64,000 bases of DNA from Owenia fusiformis (Eukaryota; Annelida; Polychaeta; Sabellida; Oweniidae). Each line of letters opens with the position of its first letter. Position 1 is the stretch's first letter. The position numbers and the translations under genes were made by a program. The DNA lies in contig CAIIXF020000001.1 in NCBI GenBank assembly GCA_903813345.2, positions 4,714,001 through 4,778,000 of the forward strand. The letters are read 5' to 3'. Of the stretch, positions 46,001-61,000 are shown one piece after another. The notes under the pieces were generated by a model. It was not told the DNA's origin, searched no databases, and saw only the letters and a program-made list of their open reading frames with translations.

Positions 46001-49000
46001 AAATGAGGTGTCTTAACTTTTAATCACCTAGTAGACTACGGCCCACTCTGATAATTGTAACTCCTTCCTTACATGAAAGGTTACACATTCCAACCTATTT
46101 CAAACCATCTGTATGATTATACTGGACACTTTCTGGGTAGTTGGACTTTCTATAGGGGTGGCAGACGGCCCTCAGACCAATTTATACCCCTACCCCCAAA
46201 ACACCATGGGGGTACTTTAATACCACCCAATAAAAAGAATACTAATGTATGTCAGATATTCATTGTTTTATATTGGGTAGGGCATGTTATGGTTAGCTAG
46301 TGCCAGAAATTTCCAATCTCTAACTTATATGGTTACCATAGAAACAGTATTTATATCTCGAAATATTCTCAATTTGACCCCCTCCCAAATGTGTCCCTTT
46401 GTTCTCAAAGTGAAATATTTGCAAATCTGTTTGGATTTTATGGCTGCTACTTTGTCAAAAATTGTATCAATATGTATATTTTAACATTTAAACACTGAAA
46501 AGTGTTCATAATGATCCTATAAATCAATAATATTTATCAAATATAGTCACACATAGCTGCTTTCAGGGAAAAGTGGGCGTGGCACTTTTTGGTACGTGTG
46601 TACTTGTTGCAGCATTAAATGAAAAATACATATTATACTAACAACAATTGACATTTAATTAGCATCTACTTATGTTGTGTAACATTGTAATATGTTCATT
46701 ATCATTATTAGACACTTTAAATATTTTATATAAGTGTTATCCTGACCCTTCCCTTTATCCCTACACCCTTCAAGGTGGGCATTACCAATCGTGTCAAGTT
46801 AACATTTCTGTTTGATTTATTTTTACCATAGACAAGGTTCAAAAGCTTTACCATGAGTACTGACCTTATTAGGTGCTAAACTGATGAATGGATAGGTAGA
46901 TGGCAGCACTTGTGCTGGTTGGACTACACGCTAGCATCTACCATAGACACATATTAATTTACCATATTTGTTATTTTGGATTAAAGTAAAACTGCTTTCG
47001 CATCAAACTTAGTGAGATTCAGATTGTGTTTGAAACTAGATGATCTTCAGATTTTGTGTGAACCTTAAATTCATGACAATCAAAAGAATTCAACATTTAG
47101 GAAGTCAACATTAAGATTTTTAACATCATCTCAATGAGAATTTAGCACGACCTTAAGTTAAAGATCATAGAAAATTGAACATAATCAAAGTTCCTCAGTA
47201 GAACATTTAATCTCCTAAAATCACATTAAAACTATATCAGCAATATTTCCAAGCTAAATAGTATAAAAACTTCTATCACATCATTTGCAACGTTTTCATT
47301 ATTCAATAGTTCAACCCTATATGAATTATTGATGATTTTAAAAGTGCAAGGAATCTAAATGAATCAGGGAAGCCAGTGATATGTATTTGCCTTATTAATT
47401 GTTGACTTATACAATGAAATAGACTTAGATGCAAGTAGAAATGATCTTGCTTTACATCATAAAAAATTCAAAATTCAGTCAAATAAGTGATATCATATTT
47501 GAAATCTTCATGAAGAATTACATTTCTTCATGCAATAAGTTAACCTTTTAGAGAGTAGTTGTGACTAATGTAATCATGCACTTATATAATTTGTCAGTAA
47601 AAGTTATTTATCCTATACTTAGTGTTATAGGTAAATAAAATGCATGAATATAATTGATACTTAGGTGAGTGGGGATATACATGTACTGCATATCCCGCTT
47701 TATCCCATACTTGGTCGTGTTTCAGGTACATAAAGCAGGTTTTTAAAAACTTATATTTTCATCAGCGGGCAGATATAGCTTTACATTCTGTTGCGAGCAG
47801 GCAGATATAGTATATCTGCCCCCTCCGTCATAATCGCCCTTTCGGGATAGTTCCAATATCCTGAACCTCATATAGGATAATCTCTATGTATCGCCAGGTT
47901 TATCGTCTGCTCAGTAATCCCCTGCAGGAATTTCATTCTGTGCAATTTCTCATATTTTCGTATATTAGTATATGATAAATAATTTTGGGTACAAGATATA
48001 ACCCTTGGGAAATACAATATTCTACCCTCAACCCCTCTTGGAGGTATATTGTATTTCCCTCAGATATATTGTATTAATCCCTGTATTAAAAATTTCCCAT
48101 TAATTAAACCTCATATATAATTCACACTATTTTAAATATGAATCAAAACCATGAATTAGTGATATCCATGTTTCTAACGAAAGCATGAATTTGAAAGAAA
48201 CAAACATTCTACTCATATGGTATAAAGATATTACCAGTTGTATCCATTTTAGATTTGATTGAAGAACTTCATTAGAGGCAATTTTGAAATTACAATATAT
48301 TAAAAGAGGCTCTGTTGCTTAGATGGGAGAATATTCTACCCTCAACCCCTCTTGGAGGTATATTGTATTTCCCTCAGATATATTGTATTAATCCCTGTAT
48401 TAAAAATTTCCCATTAATTAAACCTCATATATAATTCACACTATTTTAAATATGAATCAAAACCATGAATTAGTGATATCCATGTTTCTAACGAAAGCAT
48501 GAATTTGAAAGAAACAAACATTCTACTCATATGGTATAAAGATATTACCAGTTGTATCCATTTTAGATTTGATTGAAGAACTTCATTAGAGGCAATTTTG
48601 AAATTACAATATATTAAAAGAGGCTCTGTTGCTTAGATGGGAGAATCAATTAGCTGCATTGTTCAGTTTATGACAAAATTGATGTTTAGTGTTACTTTCA
48701 TGAACACCCATCCTGTAAAATAGCATTTGGAATCTAGTAGTTTGTATATAGATGAATTAGATAAGGCATTGTCGAGGAAAAAATATCCAACAAGATTACT
48801 AATTTGCTCATGAAATTAGGCATACTTTAACTTGAAACAATTTGTAACACTCAATTTTTGGGGTTTGGAGATCGAAGTAATAATGATGAAAAACAAGCAA
48901 TTTTAAAATATTTATGTTTTACCCAAATTTTTAAAGATTTTTGTTAGCCTTTGTTTCGTCTGTTTTATTCTCAAATAAATCATGGTCACCAATTTTAAAA

Positions 49001-52000
49001 TTAAATATTACTGGTTAGAGAATGTGATTTCTTACTTTAGGTTATATTTATATCCCGATTTATATGTATAATAATAATTGATGAAGACAAATAGAGATTA
49101 TCCTCTATGAGGTTCGGGGTATTGGAATTATCCCGAGGCCAATATAATATATCTGGTCGAGGGTCGTAGGTCCCGAGGGAAGATATTTTCTATTGGCCAA
49201 AGGCCTTAGGTCCTGAGGGAAGATATATTATATTTGCCAAGGGATAATCCTAATAGCATGAACTGACTATAGGATTATCTGTTTATCCCATATCAATCTC
49301 TCTTATCTGGTTCACATTGTTCAATTGGCCAGAGTTAGAAAGAATACAACCACATGAATGTATTCATGACTAATTTTGTTTTCTTGGCCTTAGGAGGATT
49401 CTCCTGTTTTTTAAGTATTCATCCACATATTCTCGAATCATTGATTATTAACATATGTATTAAGTATGCTACTTCCTTCATTGCTAATCATACACAAATG
49501 ATGATTATGACTTAGTGGGCAGGTGTAATTTATCTGCCCTCTCAGGCAGGGACATTAGCTATATCTGCCCGCTGATGAAAATATAAGTATTTATAAACCT
49601 GCTATATGTATCTGAAACATATCCAAGTATGGGACAAATGTATCCACTTTGATTTCATACACTAAACCGATTTGTTTAGGAATTATATGAAGTATTTCAA
49701 AAACATATACCGAACCACTATTGAAGGAATCATTGAAAATACAGCATATCAGAAACATGTGTAAATTGTTTATCTTGCAATTATTTTGCTAAATACTAAT
49801 AGAAATTATACTGTACCTTCCAGAGGATAGCTTTTTTGTTAACTATGAGCCAATGAATGAATGAATGCATTTTATTATAACTGCAAAATGATGCTCTATG
49901 CAATTCATACGAAAAATTAATTTTGCCATATTAGAATCAAGTATAATCTTTAATCCATTTGATAGATAGATCATGCATTGCCTGATGTTGAGGTATTGAT
50001 AAAAGAATCAGCAAGTGTCTGACAAAATAGATTTTAGTGTTGTGTATTAGGCAAAATATTAGGAAGGGTATAAATGGTCTCCAATCTTTCTAGTTTTGAG
50101 TATTATGTCTTGTTGCTTTGATTCAAATTATCCTCGGTCACTATTTGTAACCCCTCCCTCCTTCCCCATTTAGGCCATGGATATGAAGATGTTTTAGAGG
50201 TTATGTGAAGGATACCAGGGAAGGGTTAATAGCCAGAGTTAAATTAGTTCATTTAATCATAAATGTTATGCAATTCACACTAGCATCAAATATCATACCA
50301 AAAGGATTGAACTGTTCATTACTTTTCAATTGCAGTAAACATGGTAAAATGGTTCTTAATATTGAACATTGTTGAACAAGCATAGATGACTTGAATAGCT
50401 CTAGATGACTTGAACTTATCCATTCATATTCTAGGAACAAGTCAATGAATAAGTAAGACTTGACTCTTGAAAGGCTTAAAAGACCGAGGACCCTATAAGA
50501 CTTAAACTAAAAGTTCATTTGACCATTGATGACCTATGATAGGGAAGGGTCAGGATAACACTTATATAAAATATTTAAAGTGTCTAATAATGATAATGAA
50601 CATATTACAATGTTACACAACATTAGTAGATGCTAATTAAATGTCAATTATTGTTAGGGTAATCTGCATTTTTCATTTAATGCTGCAACAAGCGCACAAG
50701 TACCAAAAAGTGCCACGCCCACTTTTCCCTGAAAGCAGCTATGTGTGACTATATTTGATAAATATTATTGATTTATAGGATCATTATATCAACTTTTAAG
50801 TGTTTTAGTGTTAATATAGACATAATATTACAAATTTTGACAAAGTAGCAGCCATAAAATCCAAACAGATTTTGAAATATTTCACTTAGAGAACAAAGGG
50901 ACACATTTGGGAGGGGGTCAAATTGAGAATATTTCGAGATATAAATACTGTTTCTATGGTAACCATATAAGTTAGAGATTGGAAATTTCTGGCACTTATT
51001 AACCATAACATGCCCTACCCAATATAAAACAATGAATATCTGACATGCATTAGTATTCTTTTTATTGGGTGGTATTAAAGTACCCCCATGGTTTTTTGGG
51101 GGTAGGGGTATTAATTGGTCTGAGGGCCGTCTGCCACCCCTATAGAAAGTCCAACTACCCAGAAAGTGTCCAGTATAATCATACAGATGGTTTGAAATAG
51201 GTTGGAATGTGTAACCTTTCATGTAAGGAAGGTTGCATTTCTAGAGCGCTTCTACAGAATGGCTTACAGTCTAGACTACGGCCCACTCTGATAATTGTAA
51301 CTCCTTCCTTACATGAAAGGTTACACATTCCAACCTATTTCAAACCATCTGTATGATTATACTGGACACTTTCTGGGTAGTTGGACTTTCTATAGGGGTG
51401 GCAGACGGCCCTCAGACCAATTTATACCCCTACCCCCAAAACACCATGGGGGTACTTTAATACCACCCAATAAAAAGAATACTAATGTATGTCAGATATT
51501 CATTGTTTTATATTGGGTAGGGCATGTTATGGTTAGCTAGTGCCAGAAATTTCCAATCTCTAACTTATATGGTTACCATAGAAACAGTATTTATATCTCG
51601 AAATATTCTCAATTTGACCCCCTCCCAAATGTGTCCCTTTGTTCTCAAAGTGAAATATTTGCAAATCTGTTTGGATTTTATGGCTGCTACTTTGTCAAAA
51701 ATTGTATCAATATGTATATTTTAACATTTAAACACTGAAAAGTGTTCATAATGATCCTATAAATCAATAATATTTATCAAATATAGTCACACATAGCTGC
51801 TTTCAGGGAAAAGTGGGCGTGGCACTTTTTGGTACGTGTGTACTTGTTGCAGCATTAAATGAAAAATACATATTATACTAACAACAATTGACATTTAATT
51901 AGCATCTACTTATGTTGTGTAACATTGTAATATGTTCATTATCATTATTAGACACTTTAAATATTTTATATAAGTGTTATCCTGACCCTTCCCTTTATCC

Positions 52001-55000
52001 CTACACCCTTCAAGGTGGGCATTACCAATCGTGTCAAGTTAACATTTCTGTTTGATTTATTTTTACCATAGACAAGGTTCAAAAGCTTTACCATGAGTAC
52101 TGACCTTATTAGGTGCTAAACTGATGAATGGATAGGTAGATGGCAGCACTTGTGCTGGTTGGACTACACGCTAGCATCTACCATAGACACATATTAATTT
52201 ACCATATTTGTTATTTTGGATTAAAGTAAAACTGCTTTCGCATCAAACTTAGTGAGATTCAGATTGTGTTTGAAACTAGATGATCTTCAGATTTTGTGTG
52301 AACCTTAAATTCATGACAATCAAAAGAATTCAACATTTAGGAAGTCAACATTAAGATTTTTAACATCATCTCAATGAGAATTTAGCACGACCTTAAGTTA
52401 AAGATCATAGAAAATTGAACATAATCAAAGTTCCTCAGTAGAACATTTAATCTCCTAAAATCACATTAAAACTATATCAGCAATATTTCCAAGCTAAATA
52501 GTATAAAAACTTCTATCACATCATTTGCAACGTTTTCATTATTCAATAGTTCAACCCTATATGAATTATTGATGATTTTAAAAGTGCAAGGAATCTAAAT
52601 GAATCAGGGAAGCCAGTGATATGTATTTGCCTTATTAATTGTTGACTTATACAATGAAATAGACTTAGATGCAAGTAGAAATGATCTTGCTTTACATCAT
52701 AAAAAATTCAAAATTCAGTCAAATAAGTGATATCATATTTGAAATCTTCATGAAGAATTACATTTCTTCATGCAATAAGTTAACCTTTTAGAGAGTAGTT
52801 GTGACTAATGTAATCATGCACTTATATAATTTGTCAGTAAAAGTTATTTATCCTATACTTAGTGTTATAGGTAAATAAAATGCATGAATATAATTGATAC
52901 TTAGGTGAGTGGGGATATACATGTACTGCATATCCCGCTTTATCCCATACTTGGTCGTGTTTCAGGTACATAAAGCAGGTTTTTAAAAACTTATATTTTC
53001 ATCAGCGGGCAGATATAGCTTTACATTCTGTTGCGAGCAGGCAGATATAGTATATCTGCCCCCTCCGTCATAATCGCCCTTTCGGGATAGTTCCAATATC
53101 CTGAACCTCATATAGGATAATCTCTATGTATCGCCAGGTTTATCGTCTGCTCAGTAATCCCCTGCAGGAATTTCATTCTGTGCAATTTCTCATATTTTCG
53201 TATATTAGTATATGATAAATAATTTTGGGTACAAGATATAACCCTTGGGAAATACAATATTCTACCCTCAACCCCTCTTGGAGGTATATTGTATTTCCCT
53301 CAGATATATTGTATTAATCCCTGTATTAAAAATTTCCCATTAATTAAACCTCATATATAATTCACACTATTTTAAATATGAATCAAAACCATGAATTAGT
53401 GATATCCATGTTTCTAACGAAAGCATGAATTTGAAAGAAACAAACATTCTACTCATATGGTATAAAGATATTACCAGTTGTATCCATTTTAGATTTGATT
53501 GAAGAACTTCATTAGAGGCAATTTTGAAATTACAATATATTAAAAGAGGCTCTGTTGCTTAGATGGGAGAATATTCTACCCTCAACCCCTCTTGGAGGTA
53601 TATTGTATTTCCCTCAGATATATTGTATTAATCCCTGTATTAAAAATTTCCCATTAATTAAACCTCATATATAATTCACACTATTTTAAATATGAATCAA
53701 AACCATGAATTAGTGATATCCATGTTTCTAACGAAAGCATGAATTTGAAAGAAACAAACATTCTACTCATATGGTATAAAGATATTACCAGTTGTATCCA
53801 TTTTAGATTTGATTGAAGAACTTCATTAGAGGCAATTTTGAAATTACAATATATTAAAAGAGGCTCTGTTGCTTAGATGGGAGAATCAATTAGCTGCATT
53901 GTTCAGTTTATGACAAAATTGATGTTTAGTGTTACTTTCATGAACACCCATCCTGTAAAATAGCATTTGGAATCTAGTAGTTTGTATATAGATGAATTAG
54001 ATAAGGCATTGTCGAGGAAAAAATATCCAACAAGATTACTAATTTGCTCATGAAATTAGGCATACTTTAACTTGAAACAATTTGTAACACTCAATTTTTG
54101 GGGTTTGGAGATCGAAGTAATAATGATGAAAAACAAGCAATTTTAAAATATTTATGTTTTACCCAAATTTTTAAAGATTTTTGTTAGCCTTTGTTTCGTC
54201 TGTTTTATTCTCAAATAAATCATGGTCACCAATTTTAAAATTAAATATTACTGGTTAGAGAATGTGATTTCTTACTTTAGGTTATATTTATATCCCGATT
54301 TATATGTATAATAATAATTGATGAAGACAAATAGAGATTATCCTCTATGAGGTTCGGGGTATTGGAATTATCCCGAGGCCAATATAATATATCTGGTCGA
54401 GGGTCGTAGGTCCCGAGGGAAGATATTTTCTATTGGCCAAAGGCCTTAGGTCCTGAGGGAAGATATATTATATTTGCCAAGGGATAATCCTAATAGCATG
54501 AACTGACTATAGGATTATCTGTTTATCCCATATCAATCTCTCTTATCTGGTTCACATTGTTCAATTGGCCAGAGTTAGAAAGAATACAACCACATGAATG
54601 TATTCATGACTAATTTTGTTTTCTTGGCCTTAGGAGGATTCTCCTGTTTTTTAAGTATTCATCCACATATTCTCGAATCATTGATTATTAACATATGTAT
54701 TAAGTATGCTACTTCCTTCATTGCTAATCATACACAAATGATGATTATGACTTAGTGGGCAGGTGTAATTTATCTGCCCTCTCAGGCAGGGACATTAGCT
54801 ATATCTGCCCGCTGATGAAAATATAAGTATTTATAAACCTGCTATATGTATCTGAAACATATCCAAGTATGGGACAAATGTATCCACTTTGATTTCATAC
54901 ACTAAACCGATTTGTTTAGGAATTATATGAAGTATTTCAAAAACATATACCGAACCACTATTGAAGGAATCATTGAAAATACAGCATATCAGAAACATGT

Positions 55001-58000
55001 GTAAATTGTTTATCTTGCAATTATTTTGCTAAATACTAATAGAAATTATACTGTACCTTCCAGAGGATAGCTTTTTTGTTAACTATGAGCCAATGAATGA
55101 ATGAATGCATTTTATTATAACTGCAAAATGATGCTCTATGCAATTCATACGAAAAATTAATTTTGCCATATTAGAATCAAGTATAATCTTTAATCCATTT
55201 GATAGATAGATCATGCATTGCCTGATGTTGAGGTATTGATAAAAGAATCAGCAAGTGTCTGACAAAATAGATTTTAGTGTTGTGTATTAGGCAAAATATT
55301 AGGAAGGGTATAAATGGTCTCCAATCTTTCTAGTTTTGAGTATTATGTCTTGTTGCTTTGATTCAAATTATCCTCGGTCACTATTTGTAACCCCTCCCTC
55401 CTTCCCCATTTAGGCCATGGATATGAAGATGTTTTAGAGGTTATGTGAAGGATACCAGGGAAGGGTTAATAGCCAGAGTTAAATTAGTTCATTTAATCAT
55501 AAATGTTATGCAATTCACACTAGCATCAAATATCATACCAAAAGGATTGAACTGTTCATTACTTTTCAATTGCAGTAAACATGGTAAAATGGTTCTTAAT
55601 ATTGAACATTGTTGAACAAGCATAGATGACTTGAATAGCTCTAGATGACTTGAACTTATCCATTCATATTCTAGGAACAAGTCAATGAATAAGTAAGACT
55701 TGACTCTTGAAAGGCTTAAAAGACCGAGGACCCTATAAGACTTAAACTAAAAGTTCATTTGACCATTGATGACCTATGATAGGGAAGGGTCAGGATAACA
55801 CTTATATAAAATATTTAAAGTGTCTAATAATGATAATGAACATATTACAATGTTACACAACATTAGTAGATGCTAATTAAATGTCAATTATTGTTAGGGT
55901 AATCTGCATTTTTCATTTAATGCTGCAACAAGCGCACAAGTACCAAAAAGTGCCACGCCCACTTTTCCCTGAAAGCAGCTATGTGTGACTATATTTGATA
56001 AATATTATTGATTTATAGGATCATTATATCAACTTTTAAGTGTTTTAGTGTTAATATAGACATAATATTACAAATTTTGACAAAGTAGCAGCCATAAAAT
56101 CCAAACAGATTTTGAAATATTTCACTTAGAGAACAAAGGGACACATTTGGGAGGGGGTCAAATTGAGAATATTTCGAGATATAAATACTGTTTCTATGGT
56201 AACCATATAAGTTAGAGATTGGAAATTTCTGGCACTTATTAACCATAACATGCCCTACCCAATATAAAACAATGAATATCTGACATGCATTAGTATTCTT
56301 TTTATTGGGTGGTATTAAAGTACCCCCATGGTTTTTTGGGGGTAGGGGTATTAATTGGTCTGAGGGCCGTCTGCCACCCCTATAGAAAGTCCAACTACCC
56401 AGAAAGTGTCCAGTATAATCATACAGATGGTTTGAAATAGGTTGGAATGTGTAACCTTTCATGTAAGGAAGGTTGCATTTCTAGAGCGCTTCTACAGAAT
56501 GGCTTACAGTCTATAGCTAGAAATCAATTAAGGAAACTGATTATTGAGACAAATGTGTGATATAAAACCCGCTCTTAGGGTATAAAGTAGCAGTCATTTT
56601 ACAATCACCAGATCATTAGTTATGGAACTCGATGACAACATCAATTTATTTCAATAAACCGAGAGATACTTAGTTTCTAATTTGTAAAGCATTATGGTAA
56701 GTATTATGCATGGCATATTTGATGACAACTTGTTAATCAAGAATGATGATGCATATCAATCTGAAATAGACCTACTTAGATCAGTGTAACCCCCATTACC
56801 ATTACTCTGAATCTCAACATGAATGTGATAATAATTGTTAGTGACGTGAAGGACAATGTAAGAGATGTTTGCCCTTGTGAGATTGTCCCATAACCACTTT
56901 AAGCCAATGTACATGCATTGACATAACCACTTTAAGGCAAAGTACATATACATACATTGACAACATAGATTAATTTCAAGCCCTCATTTTCATCAATCCT
57001 TAACAAATCCCACATTCCACTTGTTATACATTTATAAGCACATGCAGAAAAACTAGTTTTTGTAGAATACCATTCCAGACTATACATACAGAAATGTAAA
57101 GGCATCCTACACTATTTATGTACCATTTAATACCTTATCCATTACAAATCACAACATTAGTACCATAACCTTATTTCTCATTAGTACCAAATTAACATAA
57201 GTACCAATTCTCATTAGTACCATTTCCTGACACCCTGCTGTATCTGAATAGCAATACTTACATAGAAGCGAATCACAGGGGTTGTTCCTATTTTCTAATA
57301 CAATATGGGAGACATTTAACAATTAAAAAATAAATTGGGACCATAACTAAACTGTAAATAAAACAGGGGTAAAAAAAATACTACCAAAAGCAGAAAATGT
57401 AAGTCAGTAATTAAAGCTATATGAGTAACTAGGATCATGCTATATGGGGCCCATTACAATAAAATTGCCCCTTTCAATTACTGTAATTTTAAAATGGGCA
57501 ACAGTGGGGGCATTGATAATATTATTGTCTTACCTTGGGTATTTTGGATGGCTTCTGTGCAACAGGGGGCGCTGGCTTATGTGCGACTGGTGGGGGCTGT
57601 TTTGCAGGCTGGGGGGTAGGAGCTGCTGGGGCTGAAGGGTCCTTCTGTAAGTACAATATAATATCATATCAGTTTTACAGCTCTGTCAGAGTATGGCCTT
57701 ATACAAGAATTAAATGTCTGTTTAGCAGAGCCTGTCTACTCAGTTAATTCCCCTTAAGATATGGCTAAACACACAATTAACACATGGTGGCCTAACACAT
57801 ACATAATAATAAAATAATAAAAAGTTTCTTTCCTACTGATTCCTATGAAGTATTTTGGGTAATTTATATTTATGATGTTCTGTGTATTAGCCAGTTGGCA
57901 GAGAAACGTGTTTATATTTTAACATACATATCAGTATGGATGGAGATTCATAACAGCTTGACAAGGAGTCTTTCCATAATTAGGTTAAATAAGCAGCTCA

Positions 58001-61000
58001 CTTTTTAAAATATGAATTTTGAATTTACATTATGATCTTTATAAAATAATAAAATATTTTCAAGAAGTAAAAAATGAGGTTAGAAAATTGTAATTGTAAT
58101 GCATGATTTAATTCTATAATAATAACAAAAACTTGATATAATGTTAGTTGTTGGAATCAGTCCATGCGCAAACAAAATAAAAGATCAAAACATAATTTGC
58201 AAATATTGTTAGTAATTTCATGTAGAAGATTAATAAAATAACTTAAAATAAATATTGGGAATTAAAAGTTTGTCAAAATTATAATTATTTGCATTCCATG
58301 CATTCACCTGGAGATGTTTCTCCAGACTTGAAATATGCAATGAGTTGTAATATGCAACTGTATATGTATAGTGTTAATATAAATGTATTTACAGTGTTCA
58401 TGATATACTAACTTTTAAAAGCCTATTTAGTATTTTCCTAATTTGTGCTGTTAGTCTTTAAGCAGAACATATTGCCTACAATGTACTGTACTTAACTGTT
58501 ATGTTAACTTAGCTATAATATTGTATGCTGGATATAGTAGCATTATTATATAGATTATCTGAAACCTAAGAACAGGTCTGGAGCAACAAGACACATGTCC
58601 ATTAACTAGAAACAACTATATCCAGCAAACGTGACTGACTTGTTCTAATATAAGCTTGGTTAGCCTCTAAGCGAATCTAAACCTAGTTTTCTTAGACCTA
58701 CATCACTAAAATGTTTCACTAAAATCAAATCTTCATATCATATAGACCACTTCACCTAAAATATGCAAATATGACATCTATTATTGCAAGCATTAACATG
58801 CAACATGTTTATATGCAACATATAACACAGAACTACAGCTTAACATTAATATCTATTGCTCTGTTCAGCCTACATGCCAGCATACATGTAAATGGGCAGA
58901 AATACCATATTTGGAAAAACACCATATATGGATTTTACGAAGGCATGCTGACCATCACCTTAAGAACTATGGGATATACAAAAGTGGGCTTCCACTCCTG
59001 GGATTTACGGACCCTCCTTGGTGGCGTGCCTTGACGTTGGCGGATTTTTTGCAGTCGCAATTTTTCCATTTCGACCTCGATTGCTTGAAGAATCAAATCT
59101 TCATCTTCGTCAGCAAACTACAGGAATAAAAGCGTCTAAAACCCAGCCCCTTATTACAATAACAACAGAAATATACTACATCGATAAATATACAGAGATG
59201 TATTATAATGCTATATCATAAGCTAGAAGCACTAAAGAGCTAAAGTGACATAAGTTAAAATGACATAAGTTTTAAGATATTGTATAGAGGTTAAGTACAA
59301 AGGAAATAAAGTAATGAATCTGTAAAGGAAATTAAACATTAATAACACTAGAGAAGCACACCAACACCACATTAATTAGTGATTATTCACCAAACCACTT
59401 CAAATCCTATTCAAGATTTAGCCTTCAGAGAAAAACTCATTTTTCTTGCGGGTGAAATCAGATAGCGATCATGCCAAAATGATGAATGGCAAAAATCAAA
59501 GTGAATCAATGTGAATTGATCTATGTCAAGCATTACGCATTTTGGAAAATTAAAATTTGAAATGCATTGAATTTTGGTTTTCTCATTCATATTTTATTTT
59601 GATTAACATGAACACATCCGCTATCTACTTTTAAAAGAAGAGGAACTCGACATATTCAACATTTTACAGCAAAATAAAAATAGAGTTAGGCACACATTGT
59701 AAACATAATACAACTACAAATGTAACACAATAACAACTCTAAATTAATTTCAAATATCACTCAAAGCATAAAATTATGAATACAAACATGTAAGGCCTAA
59801 TGCAAGGATCTGAAGACAGAAATACATGGTTCACTTCTACTTTTCATGTAGAAAACCTTGATGCGACACAAATTGAGTGACACAAGTCATGTGATAATGT
59901 TGTCACCAGTTACTTAACAGCATATGTCATATCACGTGACACATGTTATGCGAGCCAAGCTGGTTGGACTTACTGGGATGCTATCAGCGAAAGGAATATC
60001 ATCCAGACTGTTAAGACTGGCGATACTGTTGAGACTCTGAACACTATTCTCTTTAGTCAGCTGTTGAGTTTGTCGTTCTTGCTCCCTCCTCATTTGTTCA
60101 ATCTTTGCCAAATCTTCCTGTTCCCACATAGCAGCTTCCTGTAGGGTTTCTTGCTCCTAAGATACAACATTAATTCTCCACAAATCATGTACACCAACAA
60201 CACTTAGCCCAAGCAATGTGATTGTGTGCAAAAAACTTAAGGTAGGCCAAAAATAATAGGGGGACTAAATCAAGGTGGTATTTTCCATATAGGACTCCAC
60301 ACAAAGTGCCCCATTAGGCCTACCTTAAGCCAATTTTTGTGAAATTTACCAACAACAGATAGTAATATTACAATAAACTCTTCATGCACAACATACTATT
60401 TAAGAAATATATAAATCCACAACCATCAAGCAACCCTTGTGGCATAACAGAGCCACCTACGTACAGACTTGTAGTATAACACAGTCTGTATTTGCTATAC
60501 TCATCCCATTTAGGACACAATTCGCAGGTGATTCAATCTCATAGTAATGCATTGCCAATGCATATTGCACACCTGTACAAATTAATCATTTAATAACCCT
60601 CACCACTGAAAAGCCATTTAAAATTGTCTATATCAAGTCTAGCACATAGATAGCCCCAAAAAATGAGGGAGTCATCTTTTCATTTAAAGGATTCAATCTC
60701 GGCCCCTCATAAAATGTATACATGTTACCTGTATACAAATAGATATTGTCGAAGTCTACTAATTTTCAGTTTTACATTAAACCTATAATTAGTCAACCCA
60801 ATATTTTTTGTTCATGACATAAATTTACCTGTTTGACAATATCGAAGTCTGCATCATCTCTATCTATACTACTGATGGAGTCGAATCGTCCCTGAGAGTT
60901 CAAGCTAGGCCCAGTCCCCGTGGGGGACACCATATTGTGATGGCTAGGGTCAAAGCCGTCACACACCATGATTGTTAAGACGTCACCTACACTACGGAGT

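Larger units (their letters stand above)
46034..51271. mobile_element. 5238-bp long-inverted-repeat element, copy 1
   Basis: TA (46032-46033) precedes GACTACGGCCCACTCTG, and ...GGCTTACAGTC (51271) is followed by TA. Outermost pairing is only GACT/AGTC. From about 46065 inward, an arm of some 690 bp (to about 46755) is inverted at about 50540-51235. The centre holds an inner inverted-repeat structure (about 47690-49640) with a 314-bp tandem duplication. Open frames in the arms (75 and 149 codons) mirror each other and show no domain. No transposase, reverse transcriptase or other enzyme motif is visible, so it is a non-autonomous element of unknown superfamily. Confidence 0.85.

Noticed and set aside
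46073-46300. 75-codon frame repeated at 51313 and as 149 codons on the minus strand at 50773 and 56013
   Set aside because: It lies within the inverted-repeat arms of the 5238-bp element, so repetition reflects DNA duplication. The arms differ by stop-introducing changes and no domain is visible.
57437-57747. Three overlapping plus-strand frames with Gly/Trp-rich products
   Set aside because: They are the reverse-strand shadow of the proline-rich scribble exon 57534-57644.
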